Assembly (NCBI GenBank): GCA_018694115.1
Contig: JABHNB010000015.1
Coordinates: 54,934 to 118,933, forward strand
Origin: an archaeon
Lineage (GTDB): Archaea; Nanobdellota; Nanobdellia; Pacearchaeales; GW2011-AR1
DNA: 64,000 nucleotides
Direction: 5' to 3'
In this document: piece by piece, positions 39,901 to 49,206 of the stretch
How positions within the stretch are numbered: the stretch's first letter is position 1
How the letters are laid out: every line of letters begins with the position of its first letter
Position numbers and translations under genes: made by a program
The notes under the pieces: generated by a model
Seen by the model: only the letters and a program-made list of their open reading frames with translations
What the model was told of the DNA's origin: nothing
The model's database searches: none

Positions 39901-40777
39901 AAGATTAATTTTGGTGGTGATGGCGGGAATTTTGTTGGCAATGCCAATGATTTTTGCAGAATCCTTAGAAGTTCAATTATATGTTGATGGTTTAGATCCT
40001 GTAGATATCCCTGAGATTTATGAAGGACATGAAATTCCAAGAACTTTTTTCTTAGATTATTCTTTCATCCTTATCGATTTAGCTAAATCCCCAAAGACTT
40101 TTGAATCTTTTAGTTCTGGAGATTTTTTAGCAAAGATTACCGACGCCGATGGCGAGGAATTATCTCGGATGAATTTTGAACCTAATTTTTTAGGTGAAGC
40201 TTCTAGCGATGTTGTTACATTAAATTTAGAATATTCTGACTCTGCAGAATACTTGGAAGTGTATATGGGGGAGGAACAAAAGATGAAAGAGAGTATTGGC
40301 GAACTTCTTTGTAACTCTGATTCGGTTTGTGATGCTTTTGAAAACTATCTTTCATGTCCAACAGATTGTTCATTATATAGCGAGGATGGGCTTTGTAACG
40401 GTTATAGTGGGGATAATTATTGTGATGCTGATTGTTATGCTGATGAGGATTGTGGCACGGAAAATTGTAATGATGGAGTTTTAAATCAGGATGAAACTGG
40501 CGTAGATCAGGGGGGAGTATGTGATCAAGAGGATTGTACTCTTAAGGAGCTAAGTGGAGAGATGACCTGTGGTGATGGTGTTTGTGATGCTTCCTGTGAA
40601 AATGTTTTTTCTTGTGAAACAGATTGTTCAACAAATACTTGTGTAACTCCATTTTTCAAGGTAAGAACTTCATGTTCATCACAATCAGAAATATTTAGGG
40701 ACTGGAGAGCTAACAGAATATCAATTAATAATCTAATGAGGGATATCCGAGATTATATTTTCCCTTCGTTGGAATAA
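39893..40777 (+). CDS. Secreted Cys-rich protein with conserved C-terminal motif
   Basis: Signal peptide; CGDGVCDASCENVFSCETDC; C-terminus CSSQSEIFRDWRANRISINNLMRDIRDYIFPSLE parallels 36798-37784. Confidence 0.65.
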   Translation: MHKRLILVVMAGILLAMPMIFAESLEVQLYVDGLDPVDIPEIYEGHEIPRTFFLDYSFILIDLAKSPKTFESFSSGDFLAKITDADGEELSRMNFEPNFLGEASSDVVTLNLEYSDSAEYLEVYMGEEQKMKESIGELLCNSDSVCDAFENYLSCPTDCSLYSEDGLCNGYSGDNYCDADCYADEDCGTENCNDGVLNQDETGVDQGGVCDQEDCTLKELSGEMTCGDGVCDASCENVFSCETDCSTNTCVTPFFKVRTSCSSQSEIFRDWRANRISINNLMRDIRDYIFPSLE

Positions 40778-40817
40778 AATACAAAACAATTAAAAACAAC
40801 TAAAACAATAAAGTAAC

Positions 40818-41576
40818 ATGAAAAAAGAGATAACAATTATTTTGGCGGCGGTAATTCTTCTGGCAATTGGCTTAAATATAACTGGTTTTGCTGTTGAAGA
40901 TTCAGATACCATTGGAGTGAGTGTAATAAGATCTCCGCCAATAGCTGGAACTGGGGGTACAACATATAATTTGACTATTGTTTCCTCTGAAAATGTTGTT
41001 GCGATCAAAGAATCTTTTATCCCGGAGGATTGTGAAGTTATACTAACCCTTCCGATTGATAGTGTCGATATTTTTGAATTTAATGGAAATGAAAATACTT
41101 GGATTATTGCAGATCGAGCTGAAACATTTAGTTTCAATATGATTTATGTTATACCTCTTGATTGTGAGCTTGACGAGGCTGCAGGAGAGGTTATTACCTT
41201 AGCAGATAATGGTGATCTTTCATCTGGAGCATTTGGTTCTGAAGTTGAGGCAGATCTTTCTACTACTAGTAGCTCTTCTAGTGGTTCTAGTTCTGGCGGT
41301 AGTGGCGGTGGTTCGGCAGATTCTACTTCAGATCTTGGGTCGTCTTCCATTAGACAGACGAGTTCGACAGAGGAATTCAATCAGGCAGTAGAGGAAGAAA
41401 AAGAAAGTATCTTTAGCCTTGGAGAATCTAAGAAACTTGAGATGGGATCGTTTACAACTATCTTGATCCTTGTAGCTGTGATCTTGGTGATTGTCGGTTT
41501 CCTTGCTTATTCGTTCTTGAAGAAGCCTAAAGATTTTGCAGGACAGACTAAGGCCCCTATGTCGTCGAGGAAGTAA
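40818..41576 (+). CDS. C-terminally membrane-anchored surface protein
   Basis: Signal segment ITGFAVED, beta-rich domain, Ser/Gly linker, C-terminal TM and tail SFLKKPKDFAGQTKAPMSSRK. Confidence 0.65.
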   Translation: MKKEITIILAAVILLAIGLNITGFAVEDSDTIGVSVIRSPPIAGTGGTTYNLTIVSSENVVAIKESFIPEDCEVILTLPIDSVDIFEFNGNENTWIIADRAETFSFNMIYVIPLDCELDEAAGEVITLADNGDLSSGAFGSEVEADLSTTSSSSSGSSSGGSGGGSADSTSDLGSSSIRQTSSTEEFNQAVEEEKESIFSLGESKKLEMGSFTTILILVAVILVIVGFLAYSFLKKPKDFAGQTKAPMSSRK

Positions 41577-41604
41577 TTTTTTACTAAGATTTGGTTTCAA
41601 ACAA

Positions 41605-41633
41605 TTTATAAAGTTTTAATCTATGAAGATTAT
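41605..41633 (+). promoter_or_regulatory. Cassette promoter TTTATAAAGTTTTAAT
   Basis: 29 nt upstream of ATG 41634. Confidence 0.65.
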
Positions 41634-44600
41634 ATGAAAAAAGTCGTGATGTTTTGCCTGTTAATTATTATTGGATTTTTCGTTATGTTGGGAGTTGTAG
41701 ATGCGGAGGCGTGTGGAGATGATTGTTATAAGGAAGGGGTTTGTTGTTTTTTGAAGACCTCTAAGATTGATATTAGTTTTGATCTTTCTGACATCTTGGA
41801 GGACTATGGTGATGACTCTTGCATTGGGAGACGTTTTGGTGGACTATTAAACATGGAAGGCATCGAATTAAATTCTTCTTCATCAGGTGCTTGGACTGGG
41901 GAGATTGATTCTCAACCTGCCAATCCTGCCCCTAATCCATTTTACCAGGAGATTAAGGAACCCTTGAGAATTGAAGTCCACGCCCCCTTTGCGAGCACTT
42001 CTTGGAGTCTTACGATAAGAAGGGATCTTCCAGATCCAGATGAATATACTTGCGAAATTCAATTTTTTGGAAATCTTGTGGATGGAGATTATTGTTCAGG
42101 ATCAAATGGGGGAGGAACGATTGTTATAACACAAGAATTTTCTGGAGATTCTGAAAGGATTGTAAAAACTGGGGGAGATTGGCATGTTTCTATGGGGGTT
42201 ACAAATAATGGGGATGTACGATTAGAGGAAAGTGAGTGTGTGAGTGGCCGAGAAAGTTCATGTTTTAATAAATTGGATGATGACGGTGATGGTCTTGTGG
42301 ACTGCCTTGATAGCGATTGTAATGCTGTTCCTGGATGTGAATGTAATAAATGTCAGGGTGTGACTCCAGATAGTTATTTGTGGGATTTAAAAATAGCTTC
42401 AAGCAGTACTGGTTATGGGGTGATGGATCGGAGTGAAGAAGATCCTTGTAAGTTTGTAAGGACCCCCATAGGTGCATTTGATGGCAATCCTCTAATCGAT
42501 TTAGATATTGGTGGCTACACTCTTCTATGGGATAATAAGGGGTGGATTCGTCCGGAAATAGTATCTTTTCAGTTAAGCGGAGATAAAGATTGTTGTAAAA
42601 GATATGAAAACACAAACGGGTGGATTGAGGGAAATTGTGAACCAAAGGGAGATTCTGATTGGGATGGGATCTTAGATGAAGATGATGATTGTGACCGGGT
42701 CCCAGACGGAGAGGACCAGGGAATTTGTGTTCTTGAAGAGAGTTATTCCGGAGAGGGATATCTTCGTTTGGTTACAAGAGGAAATAGGATCGGTTTGAAA
42801 AATGAGGCAGGAGTAGATTATTGTCTTGTAGGGGCTGATCCGGGAGTGGGGGCTTCTTGCCCAGATTCATATTTTTGTTGGGATAATGGGCAGGAAGATG
42901 TGGACGGGGATGGAATTGGAGATGTTTGTGACGAATGCCTTTATGAGGCAGGAAGTGATTGCAAAGTAGAAGAAGTAGAAGAAAAAGAATGTTTAAATCT
43001 GGAAGAAGTAACACTGGATAATGGCGAAGGAACTAAAGCCTCGCTTCCCCCAAAATTACAGGAACAAGTAACCAATGCGATTAATCTCTGGGAAGAAACT
43101 GCAATAGAAAATTCAAGAAAAAATGCCATTATAAGAATCGCAACATCTAACGGGGCAAGATGTTATGCCCAAGGACATCCGGGCCCAATAACTTCAGATA
43201 CCCCTACTTGCTGGCCTACCCTCGATCTTATGGGGGAATTTAAGGATATAACAATTCACAAAAGCATAGAAGAATGCCATGGAAAAATCCTCGGAAACTG
43301 GTATCCCGGAACTTTTATCTTGGATGCTGGAGCAAGCGGAGGATTAATGGGGCATATCAATAGGCATGTGGCTGCGAATTACCAGGGGAGTATTAGTGAT
43401 AAAAGATGGGGGAGTGTGGGAAGTAAATATGTTAAGGAAAATATAAAAGACAATGATATTGTTTTCACATTTGGATGGAGTGCGGGAAGTACTCCTGCGG
43501 TTCAAGAAATTCAGAGAATTTCTAACCAAGTTAGGGCAGAGGGCCTAAGGGGGGTAAAATTAGGAATGTTTAGATTTGATCCAACTGATTCTGGCAGTCA
43601 TGAGAATGGAAAGATGCCAAGCGAAGTTGATTATTTTGTTACTGTTTTTGTAAGCGGCTCACCTTGGGCGGGAGATGAAACTGGAGATCCTCGTGAAATC
43701 GTATACAATTTTAGGGAAGGGCACTGGAAAAGGAAATTTGGTTTATTTGGTTTATTCGCCCACTGGGGAGTAAGTAATCCGATACCTAAACTAATGATGG
43801 AAGCATACATTGACTGCTTAGGGGAGGGATCGACAATGCATAAAAGAATAGCAAGTCACGGACCAATTAGTCAAAGTGCTTGTAAGGCTAAAATAGATAG
43901 TGTCTTGGAAACTTATGATAAAAGGGGGTGGCAAGAAGCGGCAAAACAGTTAAGGGAACAAAGAGGTACAGAATTGGCGTTAAATAATGCGGGTTCTGAT
44001 GGAGATCTTAGTAATCCTGATAAAAAAACAACACTCCAACAAGCAAGTTTAAATATTAAGAATTCCCTCAATATAACCAAATCAACTAATAACACAGGAC
44101 AAACCGGTTTAAATAAAAAAGAAGAAAATATAATACATTCCTCAGATACTGATGGCGATCATATCCCCGATATGACATATAATGCTCAAGGAAATCAAAA
44201 AACAGGAGACAATTGTATTTACGTTGATAACGGACTTATAAGTTACTTTATTCCAAAAGAACACAAGTGGAAAACTCCAGCAATTCTAACTTCTAAAACC
44301 CGGGGCAACGCAGAATTTTGCATATTCAACTCTGATGGAACTCTCTCAAGTTCTGATAAGGAAGGATTTATTTGTTCGGGCATACAAAGCGATCAAGATA
44401 GTGATGGGGAAGGAGATTTATGTGACAATTGTCCCTTAGATAAAAATATTGATCAAGCAGATTCAGATCATGATGGGATCGGAAATGCATGCGATAATTG
44501 TATTGGTGTTCCAAATTCAGATAAACTAGGATATTGCAAAAGTATCAATTTGAAAAACCTAGCTGATAGCAAAAGCTACAATGTACCCTGTACTGATAAA

Positions 44601-44729
44601 GACCAGTGCCTTACTTATGATATAAGTCTGGAAGGAAGGACTGGGTGGGTTTGCATGAACGCACGAAATTCTGACGGAAGCCAATCTGAAGTAGCAACAG
44701 AGCTAAAAGGAAAATGTAGGATAAATTAA
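41634..44729 (+). CDS. Giant secreted protein with thrombospondin type 3-like repeats and alpha/beta-hydrolase-like domain
   Basis: DSDWDGILDEDDDCDRVPD, DVDGDGIGDVCDEC, DSDHDGIGNACDNC; FTFGWSAGSTPAV (GxSxG), FRFDPTDSGSH, AHWGVSNP. Confidence 0.7.
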   Translation: MKKVVMFCLLIIIGFFVMLGVVDAEACGDDCYKEGVCCFLKTSKIDISFDLSDILEDYGDDSCIGRRFGGLLNMEGIELNSSSSGAWTGEIDSQPANPAPNPFYQEIKEPLRIEVHAPFASTSWSLTIRRDLPDPDEYTCEIQFFGNLVDGDYCSGSNGGGTIVITQEFSGDSERIVKTGGDWHVSMGVTNNGDVRLEESECVSGRESSCFNKLDDDGDGLVDCLDSDCNAVPGCECNKCQGVTPDSYLWDLKIASSSTGYGVMDRSEEDPCKFVRTPIGAFDGNPLIDLDIGGYTLLWDNKGWIRPEIVSFQLSGDKDCCKRYENTNGWIEGNCEPKGDSDWDGILDEDDDCDRVPDGEDQGICVLEESYSGEGYLRLVTRGNRIGLKNEAGVDYCLVGADPGVGASCPDSYFCWDNGQEDVDGDGIGDVCDECLYEAGSDCKVEEVEEKECLNLEEVTLDNGEGTKASLPPKLQEQVTNAINLWEETAIENSRKNAIIRIATSNGARCYAQGHPGPITSDTPTCWPTLDLMGEFKDITIHKSIEECHGKILGNWYPGTFILDAGASGGLMGHINRHVAANYQGSISDKRWGSVGSKYVKENIKDNDIVFTFGWSAGSTPAVQEIQRISNQVRAEGLRGVKLGMFRFDPTDSGSHENGKMPSEVDYFVTVFVSGSPWAGDETGDPREIVYNFREGHWKRKFGLFGLFAHWGVSNPIPKLMMEAYIDCLGEGSTMHKRIASHGPISQSACKAKIDSVLETYDKRGWQEAAKQLREQRGTELALNNAGSDGDLSNPDKKTTLQQASLNIKNSLNITKSTNNTGQTGLNKKEENIIHSSDTDGDHIPDMTYNAQGNQKTGDNCIYVDNGLISYFIPKEHKWKTPAILTSKTRGNAEFCIFNSDGTLSSSDKEGFICSGIQSDQDSDGEGDLCDNCPLDKNIDQADSDHDGIGNACDNCIGVPNSDKLGYCKSINLKNLADSKSYNVPCTDKDQCLTYDISLEGRTGWVCMNARNSDGSQSEVATELKGKCRIN

Positions 44730-44730
44730 A

Positions 44731-45414
44731 ATGAATAAAACAAAAATACTAACAACAACACTAATCTTCCTTGTGGTTCTTCAAATGGGGTTGGTCTTAG
44801 CCGAAGAAAATTATGTTAGAAGACTCGTAACAAAAAATAGCGAACTAGGAGTAACTGAAGTAAAGCTCGGAATTACTTACCCTGGTGACGTGATCTTAAT
44901 AGATGAAGAATTTTCCTCCGCAGAGTGCACCGTCTTCTCTTATGATATAACTCCTGATATCTATATGAAACTTTTTGAAGAAAATACTAACGCATGGATT
45001 CTAGGTAACCAAACCGGAGGCGTTAATGTTATCCTTACTTACACAATCCCTCATGATTGTGTTGTTTCTGGGGGAACACATTATATTCTAGATGAAAACG
45101 AAGAGATCGGAGATGGTTCAATCACTAATGAGAGCTTTAATGGAAGTTTATTTGGGGAAACGGAAAATTCCGGAGGAGAATCTTCAGTTACACTTCAGGT
45201 AGATAATGAAGAAGCATTTGAGGAATCTCTTTCGGCTGCACAGAGATTCTTTGGTTTGGACGTTTCTCAAAGGTTTGAGGTTGGCTCCTTTACCACAATA
45301 GTCATCTTAGTTATAATTGCGCTTGTGATAATTCTATTCTTCGCATATTCTTTTCTAAGGAAACCTAAGGATTTTGTAGAGCAAGCTAAGGCTTCTATGC
45401 CGTCGAGAAAGTAA
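44731..45414 (+). CDS. C-terminally membrane-anchored partner protein
   Basis: Signal peptide; YVRRLVTKNSELGVTEVKLGITYPGDVILIDEEFSSAECTVFSY; TM; tail SFLRKPKDFVEQAKASMPSRK. Confidence 0.65.
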   Translation: MNKTKILTTTLIFLVVLQMGLVLAEENYVRRLVTKNSELGVTEVKLGITYPGDVILIDEEFSSAECTVFSYDITPDIYMKLFEENTNAWILGNQTGGVNVILTYTIPHDCVVSGGTHYILDENEEIGDGSITNESFNGSLFGETENSGGESSVTLQVDNEEAFEESLSAAQRFFGLDVSQRFEVGSFTTIVILVIIALVIILFFAYSFLRKPKDFVEQAKASMPSRK

Positions 45415-45442
45415 TTTTTCGTGAGAGATTTTTTTCAAACAA

Positions 45443-45471
45443 TTTATAAAGTTTAATTAGTTTGAGATTGC
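45443..45471 (+). promoter_or_regulatory. Cassette promoter TTTATAAAGTTTAATTAG
   Basis: 29 nt upstream of ATG 45472. Confidence 0.65.
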
Positions 45472-48465
45472 ATGAAAAAGGTGGTGATACTGTTTATTCT
45501 TGGAATTCTGTTAGCAGGTTTGGGATTTACGGGATTTTCATCTGCTTTAATTGAGGATTTAGGGTGTGACGATTGTCTTGACTTGATGTCTGCTGGGGGA
45601 GAAGCTGTTGTCCAGCTTTCTGGAGTAGATTTTAAGGTGGGTGAAAAAATTATTTTAGAGAATGGTGCTTGTATTGATACAGGGCATGGTGATGGGGCTT
45701 GTTCGATTACTGTTGTTTCCTTAAATCTTGAGAATAATAAAAATTATGTTCTTCCCCTGAGAACTCATTCTTGCGATGGGAATGATAATCTTGCTTCAGG
45801 GGGATGGGGGAATGTTAGGGGAGATATGAAGGGATATGTTATTGAAGATGGAATAACTATCCGATATGAAGATATTCCGGGTGCAGGAGGGGGAATTAGA
45901 GAATATACTTCAGACCTTGTAATAAGTCTTGATATGTGGCATGATGCTGAGAATAAGAAAATGAGATGGGACCTTATGATTTATACTCCTTCATCTGGTT
46001 CTGGTTATGCTGGTACAACTAGTCTTTCTCCAAATAACTTGTTTGTTGTTTTTAGTGGGTCAGACCTGCAGAATCATCTTATTCTGGATGAACAATGTTC
46101 TTTTCCCACTATTCCAAATTATTTCTCTGAATCAAGACTTATTCCCTTCTCTGGTTGGTGGGATACTGTTGCTTTGTCTTCTGGAGGAACTGCTTATATT
46201 TCGGGTACGGAGGCAACTTGCGGGGACGGGGTCGTAGAAGGGGATGAAGAGTGTGACGAATCAGACGGTAATAGTGAGAGGGGGAGTTGTAATGATGAAT
46301 GTAAGGAAACTTTCTGTGGAGATGGCATAGTTCAGACATTAAATGGGAGGGAAGAAATGTTTGAAGAATGTGATGGTGCTGTTCCTCTAGGATACAAGTG
46401 TATCGGGTGTGAATTAAAGGGAGATAGCGACGGAGATGGCATTCTAAATGAGGAAGATAATTGCCCTCAAACTCCTAACTCCCAATATCAGGGAACCTGC
46501 GTTAAGGTGGAAAGTATTTCTGGAAATTCATTGAGATTTACTGAAGGTCCTTTAACTAATCCGGAAGGAAAAAAATATTGTACTGCTCTTGAAGCCGGGG
46601 GTGTTTGCCCGGAAGGTTTTATTTGTTATGGTGGAGATGGTGAGGGGAAAGGTAGGGGAGAATCATATCAGAGAGATAAGCGGAAACCAGCAGGAAATGG
46701 TATTGGAGATGTTTGTGAGGATAATTGTGTTAATGCAGTGGTACTTTTTCACCCTGGAGATATCTCTGATGAAAAAAAATATTCATTAATCGATGAGAAG
46801 ATAATCGAAGAGGTTGAAAGAGCGAGAAGAATTATGGGTTATACTACTACAAATGATCGGGGCGAGAAGATAAGGAGATGCATTGCTAGTGATGATTCTT
46901 CTGAAACTTCTCAAGAAACTAGAGGTAATGTTGTTTGTCATACTCCCCTTACTGGTGTTCAATATGACATAAATGGCTCTGAATCATTTGAAGAGTGTGC
47001 CGGAGAGGTATGGGGAAATTGGTATCCTGGAACTTTCCTATTGGATCTTGGGGCAAGTGGGGGATTGATGGGATTTATTAGGAATCATATTCAAGAAAAT
47101 TATGTGGGGGGGGTCGATGACCGAAGGTGGGGAGGCATTGGGGGGAGTTATGTGGATAAATGGATAAAGGACCATTATACTGTTTTTACATTTGGATGGA
47201 GTGCTGGAGGTTCTAGGGCAGTTAGAGAAGTAGTAAAAATCTCTGATCAGGTTAGGGCTTCAGATAAAAGGGGAGTTACATTGGGGATGTTTCGTTTTGA
47301 TCCAACCGGTTCGGGGAGTCATGAGGGTGAGGTCATTCCCTCAGAGGTACCTTATCATGTTTCTGTTTTTTCTAATTATAATACTATTTGGGCAGGAACG
47401 GCTTCGGGGGGTAGAGAAATATTGATTGATCTTAAGAGGGATTCTGATCTGGGGGAGAAGTTTGCTTCTATTGGGCATTGGGGGGTGAGTCATCCTGCTG
47501 TTAAAATTATCATGGAATCTTATATTGATTGTTTAGCCCAGGGGACTGCGGCTTCTAAATATTCTTCAGGACCTGGACAATTGGATCAATTTTATTGCCG
47601 GAATAAGATAATTAAGGCTTTACGGGAGTATGATTCGGGAGGATGGGATGCAGCGAGAAAACTTCTTAGGGGTCAACGTGGGACTAGATTAGAATTGGGT
47701 GCAGCTAGTGCAAATGGAAAAATAAGTCCGGAGCAATCTGAGGCGATTCTTAGACAAGCTAATAATGATTTGGTGGCGGCGTCTGATGTTGGAAGCAAGC
47801 CAGGAGATCGAAATGAGGCTATTATTTCTGAAGATGTGGCTGAAGAATTTACAGAGGATACTGACGGTGATCAAGTTCCTGATGTGAGGATAAGTTCAGT
47901 TAATCAGAAAGAAAATGTCCCTGAGTCTTATGATGTATGTCCCACAATTCCGGATGGAGGACATACCTATAACTATCGGAATGGTCATGATTGGAAATAC
48001 CCTCTCACTATGGATGATCTTCCTTCCGAAGATATAAATCTTTTTTGTTTTTATTATCCGGATACAGAGGCTCTTGAAGGGAATGATCAAGCTATGAAAA
48101 TTCAAAATGAAGTTGAAGGATATACTTGTGCAGAATTTCAGGGAGATCGAGATAATGATAGTGTTGGAGATCTTTGTGATAATTGTCCTTCTGATGTAAA
48201 TAATCAGGCAGACACGGATGGGGACGGATTTGGGGATGCTTGTGATAATTGTGTGAAGATTCCCAATACTAATTTCCTTGGATATTGTCGAGCTAAGGAT
48301 GTTAATAATCCTTCAAATGATAAGATTCATCTCGATAAATTATGTAAAAAGAAAGAGGATTGTATTGGGGATTTGGGGGGAAGAACGGGATGGTCCTGTA
48401 TTAATTCTTTAAATGCAGATGGGAGTCAACCAGAGGTTCCAGCGGAGGTTAAAAAATATTGTTAA
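45472..48465 (+). CDS. Paralog of 41634-44729: thrombospondin type 3-like repeats plus alpha/beta-hydrolase-like domain
   Basis: WGNWYPGTFLLDLGASGGLMGFIRNH, FTFGWSAGGSRAV, FRFDPTGSGSHEG, GHWGVSHP; DTDGDGFGDACDNC. Confidence 0.7.
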   Translation: MKKVVILFILGILLAGLGFTGFSSALIEDLGCDDCLDLMSAGGEAVVQLSGVDFKVGEKIILENGACIDTGHGDGACSITVVSLNLENNKNYVLPLRTHSCDGNDNLASGGWGNVRGDMKGYVIEDGITIRYEDIPGAGGGIREYTSDLVISLDMWHDAENKKMRWDLMIYTPSSGSGYAGTTSLSPNNLFVVFSGSDLQNHLILDEQCSFPTIPNYFSESRLIPFSGWWDTVALSSGGTAYISGTEATCGDGVVEGDEECDESDGNSERGSCNDECKETFCGDGIVQTLNGREEMFEECDGAVPLGYKCIGCELKGDSDGDGILNEEDNCPQTPNSQYQGTCVKVESISGNSLRFTEGPLTNPEGKKYCTALEAGGVCPEGFICYGGDGEGKGRGESYQRDKRKPAGNGIGDVCEDNCVNAVVLFHPGDISDEKKYSLIDEKIIEEVERARRIMGYTTTNDRGEKIRRCIASDDSSETSQETRGNVVCHTPLTGVQYDINGSESFEECAGEVWGNWYPGTFLLDLGASGGLMGFIRNHIQENYVGGVDDRRWGGIGGSYVDKWIKDHYTVFTFGWSAGGSRAVREVVKISDQVRASDKRGVTLGMFRFDPTGSGSHEGEVIPSEVPYHVSVFSNYNTIWAGTASGGREILIDLKRDSDLGEKFASIGHWGVSHPAVKIIMESYIDCLAQGTAASKYSSGPGQLDQFYCRNKIIKALREYDSGGWDAARKLLRGQRGTRLELGAASANGKISPEQSEAILRQANNDLVAASDVGSKPGDRNEAIISEDVAEEFTEDTDGDQVPDVRISSVNQKENVPESYDVCPTIPDGGHTYNYRNGHDWKYPLTMDDLPSEDINLFCFYYPDTEALEGNDQAMKIQNEVEGYTCAEFQGDRDNDSVGDLCDNCPSDVNNQADTDGDGFGDACDNCVKIPNTNFLGYCRAKDVNNPSNDKIHLDKLCKKKEDCIGDLGGRTGWSCINSLNADGSQPEVPAEVKKYC

Positions 48466-48466
48466 A

Positions 48467-49168
48467 ATGGAGAAAATAAAAATATTTGCTTTAGGCTTCG
48501 TTCTTTTAATGATCTTTCAGATGGGAATGGTTTTTGCCGAGGAAGATTATGTACGAAGGCTTGTTACAGAGAATGAGGCCCTTGGGATTATTGAAGTTAA
48601 GTTGGGAGTTACTTATCCTGGAACTGTAATCCTTATAGACGAAGATTTTTCTTCGGAAAATTGTACTGTTCTTTCTTATATTGTTGATCAGGAAATTGGA
48701 ATGAATATTTTTGAAAACGATACTAATGCTTGGATTTTAGGAAATCTTACGGGGGGGGTTAATGTAATCTTGAATTATACAATTCCTTATGGTTGCGATG
48801 TCTTTAATGGAAGCCATTATGTTTTGGAAGGTGGTGATTTTGGGGATAATGTAACTTCTAGTGATGATTCTGGCGGGGGTGGTTCTGGAGGTGGATCCGG
48901 CGGAGGATCTGGAAGCGATTCAGCCCTTAATGACTCTGAATTAGATTCGGCGGTTACTCTCCAAGTGGATAATGAAGAAGAGTTCGAAGAATCCTTAACA
49001 ACTGCACAGAAGTTTTTTGGTCTTGATGAATCTAAAACTCTTCAAGTTGGATCATTTACAACCATAATCATATTAGTTGTTATTGCACTTGTGATAATTC
49101 TATTCTTTGCATATTCTTTCCTAAGAAAGCCTAAGGATTTTTCTAGTGCTCCTAGAAAAACCGTGTGA
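48467..49168 (+). CDS. Membrane-anchored partner, paralog of 44731-45414
   Basis: YVRRLVTENEALGIIEVKLGVTYPGTVILIDEDFSSENC, GGGGSGGGSGGGSG linker, TM, RKPKDF tail. Confidence 0.65.
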   Translation: MEKIKIFALGFVLLMIFQMGMVFAEEDYVRRLVTENEALGIIEVKLGVTYPGTVILIDEDFSSENCTVLSYIVDQEIGMNIFENDTNAWILGNLTGGVNVILNYTIPYGCDVFNGSHYVLEGGDFGDNVTSSDDSGGGGSGGGSGGGSGSDSALNDSELDSAVTLQVDNEEEFEESLTTAQKFFGLDESKTLQVGSFTTIIILVVIALVIILFFAYSFLRKPKDFSSAPRKTV

Positions 49169-49206
49169 TTGCAAGAATTTTTAAAGAGAATTTGATTGCA
49201 TTTTTC

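Noticed and set aside
42265-42645. 126-aa minus-strand ORF
   Set aside because: Antisense to the thrombospondin/hydrolase gene; no motif.
48867-48915. GGGGSGGGSGGGSG repeat as a tandem-repeat locus
   Set aside because: Better explained as a flexible linker in the anchored protein; repeat too short and imperfect.
29740-49168. Surface cluster as a mobile element or prophage
   Set aside because: No transposase, integrase, terminal repeats or phage structural genes recognised in it.
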